From Mytilus galloprovincialis (lineage: Eukaryota; Mollusca; Bivalvia; Mytilida; Mytilidae), in the NCBI RefSeq assembly GCF_965363235.1, contig NC_134844.1, positions 72,285,497 through 72,349,496 of the forward strand: DNA of 64,000 nucleotides. Direction: 5' to 3'. Of the stretch, positions 10,967 through 22,673 are shown piece after piece. The translations under genes and the position numbers were made by a program. The notes beneath the pieces are model-generated. The model was given only the letters and a program-made list of their open reading frames with translations. It was not told the DNA's origin and searched no databases. Numbering within the stretch: position 1 is the first letter of the stretch; each line of letters begins with the position of its first letter.

Positions 10967-12764
10967 TTTTTAGCTCACCTGGCCCACAGGGCCAAGTGAG
11001 CTTTTCCCATCACTTGGCGTCCGGCGTCGTCCGGTGTCGTCTGTCGTCCGTCATCGTTAACTTTTACAAAAATCTTCTCCTCTGAAACTACTGGGCCAAA
11101 TTAATCCAAACTTGGCCACAATCATCATTGGGGTATCTAGTTTAAAAAATGTGTGGCGTGACCCGGCCAACCAACCAAGATGGCCGCCATGGCTAAAAAT
11201 AGAACATAGGGGTAAAATGCAGTTTTTGGCTTATAACTCAAAAACCAAAGCATTTAGAGCAAATCTGACATGGGGTAAAATTGTTTATCAGGTCAAGATC
11301 TATCTGCCCTCAAATTTTCAGATGAATCCGACAACACGTTATTTGGTTTCTGCCCCTGAACTGGTAATTTTAGGGAATTTTTGCTGTTTTTGGCTAATAT
11401 CTTGAATATTATTATAGATAGAGATAAACTGTAAACAGCAATAATGTTCAGCAAAGTAAGATTTACAAATAAGTCAAATGACCAAAATGGTCAGTTGACC
11501 CCTTTAGGAGTTATTGACCTTTATAGTCAATTTTTAACCATTTTTCGTAAATCTTAGTAATCTTTTACAAAAATCTTCTCCTCTGAAACTACTGGGCCAA
11601 ATTAATCCAAACTTAGCCACAATCATCTTTGGGATATCTAGTACAAAAAATGTGTGGCGTGACCCGGCCAACCAACCAAGATGGCTGCCATGGCTAAAAA
11701 TAGAACATTGGGGTAAAATGCAGTTTTTGGCTTATAACTCAAAAACCAAAGCATTTAGAGCAAATCTGACATGTGGTAAAAGTGTTTATCAGGTCAAGAT
11801 CTATCTGTCCTGAAATTTTCAGATGAATCGGACAACCTGTTGTTGGGTTGCTGCCCCTGAAATGGTAATTTTAAGGAAATTTTGCTGTTTTTGGTTATTA
11901 TCTTGAATATTATTATAGATAGAGATAAACTGTAAACAGCAATAATGTTCAGCAAAGTAAGATTTACAAATAAGTCAGCATGACCAAAATGGTCAGTTGA
12001 CCCCTTTAGGAGTTATTGCCCTTTATAGTCAATTTTTAACTATTTTTCGTAAATCTTAGTAATCTTTTACAAAAATCTTCTCCTCTGAAACTATTGAGCC
12101 AAATTAATCCAAACTTAGCCACAATCATCTTTGGGATATCTAGTACAAAAAATGTGTGGCGTGACCTGGCCAATCAACCAAAATGGCTGCCACGGCTAAT
12201 AATAGAACATAGGGGTAAAATGCAGTTTTTGGCTTATACTCAAAAACCAAAGCATTAAGAGAAAATCTGACAGGGTTTAATTGTTTATCAGGTCAAGATC
12301 TATCTGCCCTGATGTTTTCACATGGATCGGACAACCCGTTGTTAGGTTACTGTCCTGAATTGGTAATTTTAAGGAAATTTTGCCGTTTTTTGTTATTATC
12401 TTGAATATTATTATAGATAGAGATAAACTGTATACAGCAATAACGTTCAGCAAAATAAGATCTACAAATAAGTTTACATGACCAAAATAGTCAATTGACC
12501 CATTAAGGAGTTATTGCCCTTTATAGTTAATTTTTAACATTTTTCATAAATTTTTGTAAATTTGTAGAAAATATTTTCCACTGTAATTACTGGGCCAAGT
12601 TCATTATAGACAGAGATAATTGTAGCAACAAGAATGTTCAGTAAAGTAAGATCTACAAACACATCACTATCACCAAAACACAATTATGTCATGAATTTAT
12701 CCGTGTTCATTATTTAATATGCACAAGACCAAGGTGAGCAACACAGGCTCTTTAGAGCCTCTAG
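10967..12764 (+). mobile_element. Helitron/Helentron-like non-autonomous element, copy 1 (intact ends)
   Basis: Begins TTTTTAGCTCACC with a strong 5' hairpin (AGCTCACCTGGCCC pairing with GGGCCAAGTGAGCT) and ends with a second hairpin (AGGCTC-TTTA-GAGCCT) followed by CTAG at 12761-12764. A 3' hairpin followed by CTRR, and no target duplication, are Helitron traits. The body is built of modules of about 501 bp that each restart at CTTTTACAAAAATCTTCTCC (11061, 11562, 12064). Small open frames inside the modules repeat in every copy and are not genes. No Rep/helicase is present, so the element is non-autonomous. The name is an inference from the ends. Confidence 0.75.
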
Positions 12765-13119
12765 TTATAGCTAGTGATACAGTTGTTGAACTACATATAC
12801 CACTCGCCCAAGGAGGCCCTTGAAATATTTATAAAGACTGTATAAAACCACAAAAGCTACAGGACTTCACAAAACTACTTGAACCAAAAACAATAGTTCT
12901 GGTTCTGTGTTACAGAGGTGTAAGCAGTTTATGAATCACACTACAGCCTGCTATTAGACTTTGTCATTTTCAGTGGTGGATTTTGATCGCCAACTATATG
13001 TTTTTCGCAAGTTATCTAATTTTTTGTTTCACCTTGACAGAGTCAAAAGCGAAACGAAGGTATGGTGTTTTCTGGGTAAGCTGTAAGATCAATAATGCAT
13101 TATTGACATAGGTCAGATC
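12765..13119. other. Intergenic, nothing recognised
   Basis: Spacer between the Helitron-like copy and a degenerate tandem array. No feature could be supported. Confidence 0.5.
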
Positions 13120-13580
13120 ATTGGGAACTAGTAGCGGTAGGTTAATAATATTTGATTTGCAGTTGTATTAGCATTGTCACGTCTCAATTCCATGGAGTAT
13201 TTTTGGCTCTGCCCCCTCATTCATGGCCTGCTGACTTTGAAACTTTTAGTGAGTTTACATGTAAAAGTTTGTGATAAGATAAGTTTACAGGGAACCATTA
13301 GCGGTAGGCCAATGATATTTGGTATGCAGTTGTATAGATATTGCCACATCTATCCATTGAGACTTTTTGTTCCAACCATTCAGTCTGGGTTCTTTGACTT
13401 TGAAACTTTTGGTTATAGTTTACCTGAATTATTTTTTTTTGGGAACCTAGTGGTAGGTCAGTGATATTTGGTCTGAAGTTGTACTAGCTTGGCAAAACTC
13501 ATTTCCAAAGAGATTACTTGGCCGTATACGTTCAGTCATGGTTCATTGACTTTGAGTATTTTGCATAACTTGCATGTTAA
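13120..13580 (+). repeat. Diverged tandem repeat, about 150-170 bp, 3 units
   Basis: The phrase GGGAACTAGTAGCGGTAGG returns as close variants at about 13123, 13290 and 13441. Each is followed by a (TG)ATATTTGGT...GCAGTTGTA block and a CATTCATGG or CATTCAGTC block. A reversed piece of the same family lies at about 34610-34690 in the nuclear receptor gene, so this is also a dispersed repeat. Confidence 0.7.
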
Positions 13581-13741
13581 AAGTATTGCTAATAATCACA
13601 TTTGCGTTTTACTGTCAAAAAAAAATAAACAAATGGCGAGACATATCTCTGTGTTCGCACTTTATTTAACATAAAATCGTCCGAAATTGTTTAGCTTTAT
13701 AAACATGGACATGTATCTGCATTATGGAATACCCCTCCCCC

Positions 13742-16700
13742 TTTTTAGCTCACCTGGCCCGAAGGGCCAAGTGAGCTTTTCCCATCACTTTGGGTCCGGC
13801 GTTGTCGTCGTCCTGCGTTAACTTTTACAAAAATCTTCTCTTCTGAAACTACTGGGCCAAATTAAACCAAACTTGGCCACAATCATCATTGGGGTATCTA
13901 GTTTAAAAAATGTGTCCGGTGACCCCGCCAAACAACCAAGATGGCCGCCGTGGCTAAAAATAAAACATAGGGGTAAAATGCAGTTTTTGGCTTATAACTC
14001 AAAAACCAAAGCATTTAGAGTAAATCTGACAGGGTAAAATTGTTATTCAGGTCAAGATCTATCTGCCCTGAAATTTTCAGATGAATCGGACAACCCGTTG
14101 TTGGGTTGCTGCCCCTAAATTGGTAATTCAAAGGAAATTTTACTTTTTTTTGGTTATTGTCTTGAATATTATTATAGATAGAGATACACTGTAAACAGCA
14201 ATAATGTTCAGCAAAGAAAGATTTACAAATAAGTCAAACAGACCGAAATGGTCAGTTGACCCCTTTAGGAGTTATTGCCCTTTATAGTCAATTTTTAACC
14301 ATTTTTCGTAAATCTTAGTAATCTTTTACAAAAATCTTCTCCTCTGAAACTACTGGGCCAAATTAATCCAAACTTGGCCACAATCATCTTTGGGGTATCT
14401 AGTTTAAACTAGAGGCTCTAAAGAGCCTGTGTCGCTCACCTTGGTCTTGTGCATATTAAATAATGGACACGGATAAATTCATGACATAATTGTGTTTTGG
14501 TGATAGTGATGTGTTTGTATATCTTACTTTACTGAACATTCTTGTTGCTACAATTATCTCTGTCTATAATGAACTTGGCCCAGTAATTACAGTGGAAAAT
14601 ATTTTCTACAAATTTACAAAAATTTATAAAAAATGTTAAAAATTAACTATAAAGGGCAATAACTCCTTAAGGGGTCAATTGACTATTTTGGTCATGCAAA
14701 CTTATTTGTAGATCTTATTTTGCTGAACGTTATTGCTGTATACAGTTTATCTCTATCTATAATAATATTCAAGATAATAACAAAAAACGGCAAAATTTCC
14801 TTAAAATTACCAATTCAGGACAGTAACCTAACAACGGGTTGTCCGATCCATGTGAAAACATCAGGGCAGATAGATCTTGACCTGATAAACAATTAAATCC
14901 TGTCAGATTTTCTCTTAATGCTTCGGTTTTTGAGTTATAAGCCAAAAACTGCATTTTACCCCTATGTTCTATTATTAGCCGTGGCAGCCATTTTGGTTGA
15001 TTGGCCAGGTCACACCACACATTTTTTAAACAAATTACCCCAATGATGATTGTGGCAAAGTTTAGTTTAATTTGGCCCAGTAGTTTCAGAGAAGAAGATT
15101 TTTGTAAAAGATTACTAAGATTTATGAAAAAATGGTTAAAAATTGACTATAAAGGGCAATAACTCCTTCAGGGGTCAACTGACCATTTTGGTCATGCTGA
15201 CTTATTTGTAAATCTTACTTTGCTGAACATTATTGCTGTTTACAGTTTATCTCTATCTATAATAATATTCAAGATAATAACCAAAAACAGCAAAATTTCC
15301 TTAAAATTACCAATTCAGGGGCAGCAACCCAACAACAGGTTGTCCGATTCATCTGAAAATTTCAGGACAGATAGATCTTGACCTGATAAACACTTTTACC
15401 GCATGTCAGATTTGCTCTAAATGCTTTGGTTTTTGAGTTATAAGCCAAAAACTGCATTTTACCCCTATGTCCTATATTTAGCCGTGGCAGCCATCTTGGT
15501 TGGATGGCCGGGTCACCGGACACATTTTTTGAACTACATACCCCAAAGATGATTGTGGCCAAGTTTGGATTAATTTAGCCCAGTAGTTTCAGAGGAGAAG
15601 ATTTTTGTAAAAGATTACTAAGATTTACGAAAAATGGTTAAAAATTGACTATAAAGGGCAATAACTCCTTAAGGGGTCAACTGACCATTTCGGTCATGTT
15701 GACTTATTTGTAAATCTTACTTTGCTGAACATTATTGCTGTTTACAGTTTATCTCTATCTATAATAATATTCAAGATAATAACCAAAAACAGCAAAATTT
15801 CCATAAAATTACCAATTCAGGGGCAGCAACCCATCAACGGGTTGTCCGATTCATCTGAAAATTTCTGGGCAGATAGATCTTGACCTGATAAACAATTTTA
15901 CCCCATGTCAGATTTGCTCTAAATGCTTTGGTTTTTGAGTTATAAGCCAAAAACTGCATTTTACCCCTATGTTCTATTTTTAGCCATGGCGGCCATCTTG
16001 GTTGGTTGGCGGGGTCACCGGACACATTTTTTTAAACTAGATACCCCAATGATGATTGTGGCCAAGTTTGATTAAATTTGGCTTAGTAGTTTCAGAGGAG
16101 AAGATTTTTGTAAAAGTTAACGACGACGGACACAGGACGACGACGGACGACGGACGCAGGACGACGGACGCCGGACGCAAAGTGATGGGAAAAGCTCACT
16201 TGGCCCTTCGGGCCAGGTGAGCTAAAAATGTGTCCGGCGACCCGGCCATCCAACCAAAATGGCCGCCATGGCTAAAAATAGAACATAGGGGTTAAATGCA
16301 GTTTTTGGCTTATAACTCAAAAACCGAAGCATTTAGAGCAAATCTGACATTTGGTAATATTTGTTTATCAGGTCGAGATCTATCTGTCCTGAAATTTTCA
16401 GATGAATCGGAAAACCCGTTGTTGGGTTGCTGCACATAAATTGGTAATTTAAAGGAAATTTTACTGTTTTTAGTTATTATCTTGAATATTATTATAGATA
16501 GAGATAAACTGTAAACAGCAATAATGTTCAGCAAAGTAAGATTTACAAATAAGTCAAACTGACCGAAATGGTCAGTTGACCCCTCTATTAGGAGTTATTG
16601 CCCTTTATAGTCAATTTTTAACCATTTTTCGTAAATCTTAGTAATCTTTTACAAAAATCTTCTCCTCTGAAACTACTGGGCCAAATTAATCCAAACTTGG

Positions 16701-17350
16701 CCACAATCATCTTTGGGGTATCTAGTTTACAAAATTTGTCTGGTGACCCGGCCATCCAACCAAGATGGCCGCCATGGCTAAAAATAGAACATAGGGGTAA
16801 AATGCAGTTTTTGGTTTATAACTCAAAAACCAAAGCATTAAGAGCAAATCTGACACAAGGTAAAATTGTTTATCAGGTCAAGATCTATCTGCCCGGAAAT
16901 TTTAAGATGAATCGGACAACCCGTTGTTGGGTTGCTGCCCCTAAATTGGTAATTTTAAGGAAATTTTACTGTTTTGGGTTATAATCTTGACTATTATTAT
17001 AGATAGAGATAAACTGTAAACAGCAATAATGTACAGCAAAGTAAGATTTACAAATAAGTCAACATGACTGAAATGGTCAATTGACCCCCTAAGGAGTTAT
17101 TGTCCTTTATAGTCAATTTTTAACAATTTTCATAAAATTTGTAAATTTTTACTAACATTTTCCACTGAAACTACTGGGCCAAGTTCATTATAGATAGAGA
17201 TAATTGTAAGCAGCAAGAATGTTCAGTAAAGTAAGATGTACAAACACATCATCATCACCAAAACACAATTTTGTCATGAATCCATCTGCTTCCTTTGTTT
17301 TATATTCACATAGACCAAGGTGAGCGACACAGGCTCTTTAGAGCCTCTAG
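13742..17350 (+). mobile_element. Helitron/Helentron-like element, copy 2, interrupted by an inverted copy
   Basis: The left part is 13742-14408, starting TTTTTAGCTCACC with the 5' hairpin. The right part is about 16229-17350, ending in AGGCTCTTTAGAGCCT then CTAG. The host module sequence CTAGTTTAAA...TGTGTCC is continuous across the junction once the inverted copy at 14409-16228 is removed. Internal modules match copy 1. Confidence 0.78.
14409..16228 (-). mobile_element. Helitron/Helentron-like element, copy 3, inserted inverted in copy 2
   Basis: On the + strand it starts with CTAGAGGCTCTAAAGAGCC (the 3' hairpin end reversed) and finishes with the 5' hairpin reversed, AGCTCACTTGGCCC...AGGTGAGCTAAAAA. 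It has three internal modules. The junctions lie within a T/A-run of copy 2 and show no clear target duplication. About 1.82 kb, close in size to copy 1 (1.80 kb), so it looks end-to-end complete. Confidence 0.8.
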
Positions 17351-17744
17351 TTTTCTGAAATAAGAATTCCTGGATTTACCAAGATTTCTGTGACACCCTT
17401 CTTTTGGAATATATCATATGAGTTGGTATGGAATTTCTTTTTTTCAAAATGAAAATGAAAGCTATCAACGCCAATGAGACGGCAACCCAATGCAGTTATT
17501 CTTTTATAATAATTTTGAATCTGATTTCACAGGGAGGTTGGGGCAGTGCTCTCCAACTTTTTTTGAGCAGCTGATCGATGAGAGATTGAGTACCCAATCT
17601 GTTTCACACCTTTTTAATAATACAAATACATATATCCTACATACATATTCATTTCATTTTTATTTTGCTCTAAATATATAAATCTATCGAGCTTAAGTTA
17701 TTCCAAGGATAAAATAGATTGGACAGATACCTGTTTTTTTTTGC
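17351..17744. other. Intergenic, nothing recognised
   Basis: AT-rich DNA without recognised features. Confidence 0.45.
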
Positions 17745-18132
17745 GGAAATCTTTTTATCGATTAATTAGGATTAAATATGTACAGAATGTTCCACTGTAT
17801 GCGAAAATATCTGATCTTCTAACCAATCATTAACCCGAATTCTGACATGTGACGAAAAAGTGTAGTCTGATTGGTGAGACATTTTGTTGTGCGAAAATAT
17901 CGTATATCAAAAGAAAAACACATGTGACGGAAGCTGACATTATAATAAGTACAGTTTTATCAATTTTAGGTTCTCAAAGCTAATATAGCTTAGAAATAAT
18001 GAAAAGCTTTGAAAATACAATATAGGTGCCGAAATTTTTGCTCATCTTGGTAATTTATTGGTTTGAAGATCAGATATTTTCGCATACAGTGGAACATACA
18101 TATTTAATTCTAAATAATCGATAAAAAGATTT
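17745..18132. mobile_element. Foldback element with arms of about 75-95 bp
   Basis: The left arm (17745-17824 and a little beyond) contains CTTTTTATCGATTAATTAGG and TTCCACTGTATGCGAAAATA. The right arm (about 18058-18132) is its reverse complement with a few changes. The central loop is about 230 bp. No coding capacity and no clear target duplication. Confidence 0.78.
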
Positions 18133-18168
18133 CAGTTTTTACTGCCTGGTGTAAAATGATCAAAACCT

Positions 18169-18169
<1 letters not shown>

Positions 18170-18206
<37 letters not shown>

Positions 18207-19870
18207 CTGGGATTTTTATTATGTTCATAATTTTTTTTTCAGAACCTTCCTCCGATAAAATTTTTTTTCTATGAGAAGGAAAGCAAATTTTTTTTTCCTA
18301 TAATGTGGAACAGAAAGACATTTTATTTTTCTCAAAACCATAAAATTTACATCATGTACATAAAATTTCATTTTAATTTTTTAATTGATGTAAAATGTAA
18401 AGTGCATGGCTCTGTCTGTATCCTGGCATTGGCTGTTGTCTCTGTTGTTTTTTTTAGCCCACTTTCTACATTAGGATATTCTCTGAGTCCGTCATACAGG
18501 TACCACAGTCCTTGAATTTTAATACTGCAATTGAAGTGGCTCCATTGCCATATGTAATGGCAAAGAGTGAGTAGCTCCAAATTATAAACATCCACTGTTT
18601 CCAACTATGATAATTGACATTCCATTGAAAAAAGAGGTATAAAGAATGATACAGAATGAAACAAAGGAAAATACTACCGGTATACAAGTCTGTGTCATAC
18701 ACAATCAGGGCTACTTTAAAAGACTGTTTTAATATGATACCACTAGAACACACCCGTGATATCGCGGGTCCGTGACTGAATTAAAGTATATTACTATGCG
18801 CAAGCATTATTTTAGTATTAGTATTGTCATCTGATAAAGTCATGCCGATTATAAGATACACAGTTTTCTCTGCTTTCAAATCTTTCTGTTTGAACCCGTC
18901 GAACTGGAACTTATCAATCATTGGTAATATTAATTATTTGGAAAACAAATGGTCCTGGAATGGAGTATTTTTTAATCAACAGCATTGTCCTATATTAGTT
19001 ATAAATAAAGTTGAATTCTTTGATTCGCTGTTTTACGTCATGCCCGCTAACAAATTTAAAACTGTACCTATACGCCTTATTTTTAGTCCAGATTTTTAGT
19101 ATTCGTATTGTTATCTTAGAAAGTCTTACTGATTAAAATACTACAATAGGTAACAATTCGACAATTTAGTAGTGTCAACCCTGTCATATTAATCCTGAAT
19201 ACACCGTTTGTTGGTGCGCCTATCAGATGCGGAACGTACAGATAAGGTAATAGGTAACAGGTGAATATACTATTGGTATCGGTATCGGACTCGACCCGGA
19301 ACTTCTTAATTATTGGCAATATTAATTACGTGGAAAACAAAAGGGCCTGGAGTGGTGTAATTTTTAATCTACACCTTAGTACAATATTAGTTATATATAA
19401 AGTTGAATTCTTTGATTCGTCGTTTTTACGTGATGACGGCTGACAAATTGGACCTCGTAATTTTAGTATTATAGATATCTATCCGTGTTATAAAATGACC
19501 ATATCATGTTTATGATAGTTGCAGTTTTAAGTATGTGTTAATGTAGTAGCATACATGCGGGAGATTTGGAATGCTTTTAAATATTTCTGGATCAAACACT
19601 ATTACGGGAAAATACAAAAAGTAATAAGGTATAAATATAAATCTTAGCTTAATCTGTAGACTGGACAGATGTGTATAATCTTCTGTTCCACTGTCTCAAC
19701 TGTTGTTATTTTCACTATTCTCAAATTCAGCAGTGCAAATTTTTTTTTCAAGCAGATGACAGCATAATTTTTTTTTCAGCTACAGTGCAAAACATAATTT
19801 TTTTTTCGTTCAGCTAAGCCATCAAAATATTTTTTTCAAAAAAATCCCAGCCCCCCCCCCCCCCTCCCCA
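18170..19870. repeat. Element-like block bounded by inverted G/C-runs and T-rich sequence
   Basis: A long G-run (about 18172-18206) followed by CTGGGATTTTTAT is mirrored at 19840-19866 by AAAAAAATCCCAGCCCC and a C-run. Both inner flanks carry several ATTTTTTTTTC words. The right outer border, AAATGGTTGTTGCC at about 19880-19893 followed by TAA, resembles the ends of the Harbinger-like MITE at 29676-29969, but no matching left terminus was found. It may be a damaged or nested member of that group. The G-run length may be inaccurate. Confidence 0.5.
18740..19480 (+). repeat. Diverged direct duplication, about 390 bp apart
   Basis: The block GGTAATATTAATTATTTGG with GGAAAACAAATGGTCCTGGA and AAAGTTGAATTCTTTGATTC (about 18880-19060) recurs as a variant at about 19310-19440. 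The first unit is preceded by an ACCCGTGATATCGCGGGT palindrome. Non-coding. Confidence 0.65.
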
Positions 19871-19899
19871 GATAAGAAAATGGTTGTTGCCTAATGCAT

Positions 19900-20640
19900 T
19901 TTATATCGTATCTAACAGGGAAAAAATCGATTTCTGATAAGAACTTTTATGTTTCATCTGAATTTCTCCACCTTTTAAATTAGTATATATAAATATATAT
20001 ACTATAGATATATACTATATCATTTATCATGAGGCTTATTTCGAGTTGTATGTTCCAGCTTGACCACGACTACCACTTGTTACATGTATAATAAGTGTCC
20101 CTATCTCATACCTATGACCACGATTTGTGCTCGAAATACTTGCCGCGTGACGTTAGGTACTAGCAGGTACTCCATGAATGTACATATCGTACGTTTTGAA
20201 TTGTATTGTACTATTTAAACGAATTAAGTCGGTCAATGAATGAAGTTCATTAAATAGTACGTACAAGGCGTTGATTATATTATTCATTTATTATTTTTTC
20301 TGTTGTTAATCTTAAAATACAATATGAAATCATATAATCGACGTCATAACATGCGCCGTTGGACATTTAATCTACCTGTATGTGTATTATGATAAGCGCC
20401 CATGGCTGAATTGCTCTATCGATAGGAGTATATCAGTTTGTCCTTATTAAGCAACTATAACTTGGTTAAATAAGGTCAGTAAACAAATTATTTACTATTA
20501 TGTGGCATTTATTTCCTTGAGCCAGAGACATATATGTGTATATATGTCTCTGCTTGAGCTAATTCAGGGCGTCAAGTTAAAGTTAATTTATCAGTTATAA
20601 TTATGATTTTAATTGACTCTGTCCACTTGAAACATCGACC
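19900..20640. other. Intergenic with one strong hairpin
   Basis: No gene seen. At 20524-20551 the 12-bp arms AGAGACATATAT and ATATATGTCTCT are separated by GTGT, a near-perfect hairpin of unknown role. Confidence 0.55.
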
Positions 20641-20739
20641 TAGTTTATGACATGGTAATACTGTATGATCGATGCAGTCACATTACGAAATGTAATATTT
20701 ATGTATATGTTTATATATGTTTTACCTTATTATCAAATT

Positions 20740-21720
20740 TGTTGGCGATTTATAAATATATTATGAGTGTAAAATTTATATCAAGAATCTGCAGTATTGG
20801 GCACTTGTGTACATGTACATGTATCATAATGGAATATACAAAAAAAAAAGGTTTTACAGTACATATTGATGTTAATAGACATATTTATCTTTAGTGATCT
20901 ATATATTATGTCATAATGAGTCAAAAATTTATCAAGAATCTTAAAGATTTTGCAGTTTTGGAGCTGCCTTTGTACATGTACATGTATCATAATGAACTCT
21001 TTGAAAAAAGGTTTTACATATAAATGGATGTTAAAAGTAATATTGATCTTTAGTGGTCTATATATTACATGTATGAGTCTAAAATCTATATCAAGAACCA
21101 ATCTTTAAGATTTTGCAGTATTAGGCCACGGTACTTCCGTTTTACATGTACATGTATCATAAGGAAGTATTAAAAAAAAGATTTTAATTACATGTTGATA
21201 TTGAAAGACTTATTGATCTTTAGTGATATATACATGTATATTATATCATAATGAGTATAAAATTTATCAAAGATCTTTAAGATTTTGCAATACATGAACC
21301 TGCATTCAAGTTGTACATGTACATTTATCAGATATAATGAACTATTTAAAAAAGGTTTTACATATAATAATTGATGTTAATCGTAACATTGATCTTCAGT
21401 GATTTATATATTACGTGACTGTATGAGTCTAAAATTTATATCAAGAATCAATTTTTAAGATTTTGCAGTATTGGGTGCTTCCGTTTTACATTTTTACGTA
21501 CATGTATCATAAGCAGGCGCGGATCCAGAGGGGGGGGGAGTTCCGGGGGTTGGAACCCCCCTTTTTTTGGACGATCAATGCATTTGAATGGGGACATGTA
21601 ATTGGAACCCCCCCTTTGTCCTGGGTTAGGACCCCCCCTTTTTAAAATGGCTGGATCCGCCCCTGATAAGAAACAGATTTACATATTGATATTAATAGAA
21701 ATATTGATCTGTTCGTAACA
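20740..21720 (+). repeat. Tandem array of about 165-180 bp units, interrupted by a MITE
   Basis: The core TACATGTACATGTATCATA (variants) recurs at about 20811, 20973, 21145, 21315 and 21494. Each is followed by an A-run, GGTTTTACAT and TATTGATCTTTAGTG. The fifth unit is split by the CAG-ended MITE at 21514-21665 and continues after it. Units have diverged by substitutions and indels. Confidence 0.85.
21514..21665 (+). mobile_element. CAG-ended MITE (hAT-like), copy 2
   Basis: 152 bp from CAGGCGCGGATCCAG to CTGGATCCGCCCCTG, flanked by the exact 5-bp duplication ATAAG (21509-21513 and 21666-21670). The interior closely matches copy 1. It is inserted in a tandem repeat unit. Confidence 0.9.
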
Positions 21721-21964
21721 TAGCGACTCTGCAACGTATACTATTCTAGTAAATGATCAAGTTCCATTATTTTGTTGAATTGTTAAATATATCATCGACG
21801 TTTATGCAACTTATTAAAGGGCAGTTGTACCAAAAATCATACGAATGTAAAGATAATGTCTATATATCTATATATATCTTTATGTTATCGTGACTGATAA
21901 TCACAAGAAAGCCCTTGAAATAATATGCCGAAGACAAACCTTGTGGTATTTTTGTAAAAGAAAA

Positions 21965-22129
21965 CAGTAAGTTGCGGATCCAGAACTTTTCATAAGGGGC
22001 ACCCGCTGACTGAACTTATTAAGGGAGCAGGGTTGGGCTTCAGTCATGCTTCAGTGATTTCCTATACAATCAACCAAATTTTTCCCACAAAAAGGGGGGG
22101 GTACAGAGCTCTCACTGGATCCGCAAATG
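21965..22129 (+). mobile_element. Possible relative of the CAG-ended MITEs (second subfamily)
   Basis: TTGCGGATCCAGAACTTTTC at the left and CACTGGATCCGCAAATG at the right form inverted ends around an interior with CCTATACAATCAACC, which is shared with the element at 24020-24147. No target duplication could be recognised, so the exact ends are uncertain. Confidence 0.5.
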
Positions 22130-22239
22130 GAAGTATTGTTGCTTATAGATATGTCATGTACTATAGTAGAAATATCTCACTCCTGAATACATACATGTAT
22201 AATGCATCGATATTTGCTGCATGCATTTCTGCTAATAAC

Positions 22240-22305
22240 GCAATATTCAGGAGTAATCGCAAAAACTGGTATGCAATATTCAGGAGTAAGAGCAAAAACT
22301 GGTAT
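22240..22305 (+). repeat. 33-bp direct duplication
   Basis: Two adjacent 33-bp units, each starting GCAATATTCAGGAGTAA and ending GCAAAAACTGGTAT, with three base changes between them. Confidence 0.85.
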
Positions 22306-22444
22306 GCTTGGAGTCAGACTAATGTGTTATGGGTAGGGTGACGTGTTGTCCTGCGAACTGTTGCTTTGTGAACTAGCATGTTGAAAATCCGGCTCAGAGT
22401 GTCGGTCCAGTACATACATGTATTAGGATTCATAACATAAACGG

Positions 22445-22535
22445 TACCAGTTGTTCTGCATGCACCTGATGTGCATTTCGACAATAAATGTCTCTTCAGT
22501 GATGCTCGAGTCCAAAATATTTGAAAATGCTATTC
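22445..22535 (+). repeat. Dispersed repeat family E fragment
   Basis: Carries GTGCATTTCGACAATAAATG and CTTCAGTGATGCTCG, matching 44005-44085. It is a short non-coding interspersed fragment. Confidence 0.65.
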
Positions 22536-22673
22536 ATATTCAATTCATATTACATTCAAATAATTTAGTCCTTAATAATTGTTTAATTTGCCACTGGACA
22601 TTAACCAGTATCCACCCATCCAACTCTGCTGTCAAATGATTTACGAATCTAAGATAACAAGATAATCAGTTCG

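Noticed and set aside
11112-16984. Repeated small open frames such as those starting MATIIFGVSS or MATIIIGVSS
   Set aside because: They recur in the modules of the Helitron-like element on both strands, with different ends and stops in each copy, have no recognised domain and no start context. They are by-products of a repeat.
18172-18206. Long G-run as a functional G-quadruplex site
   Set aside because: Homopolymer length here may be a sequencing or assembly artefact, and similar runs occur inside MITE ends across the window. It is kept only as part of element structure.
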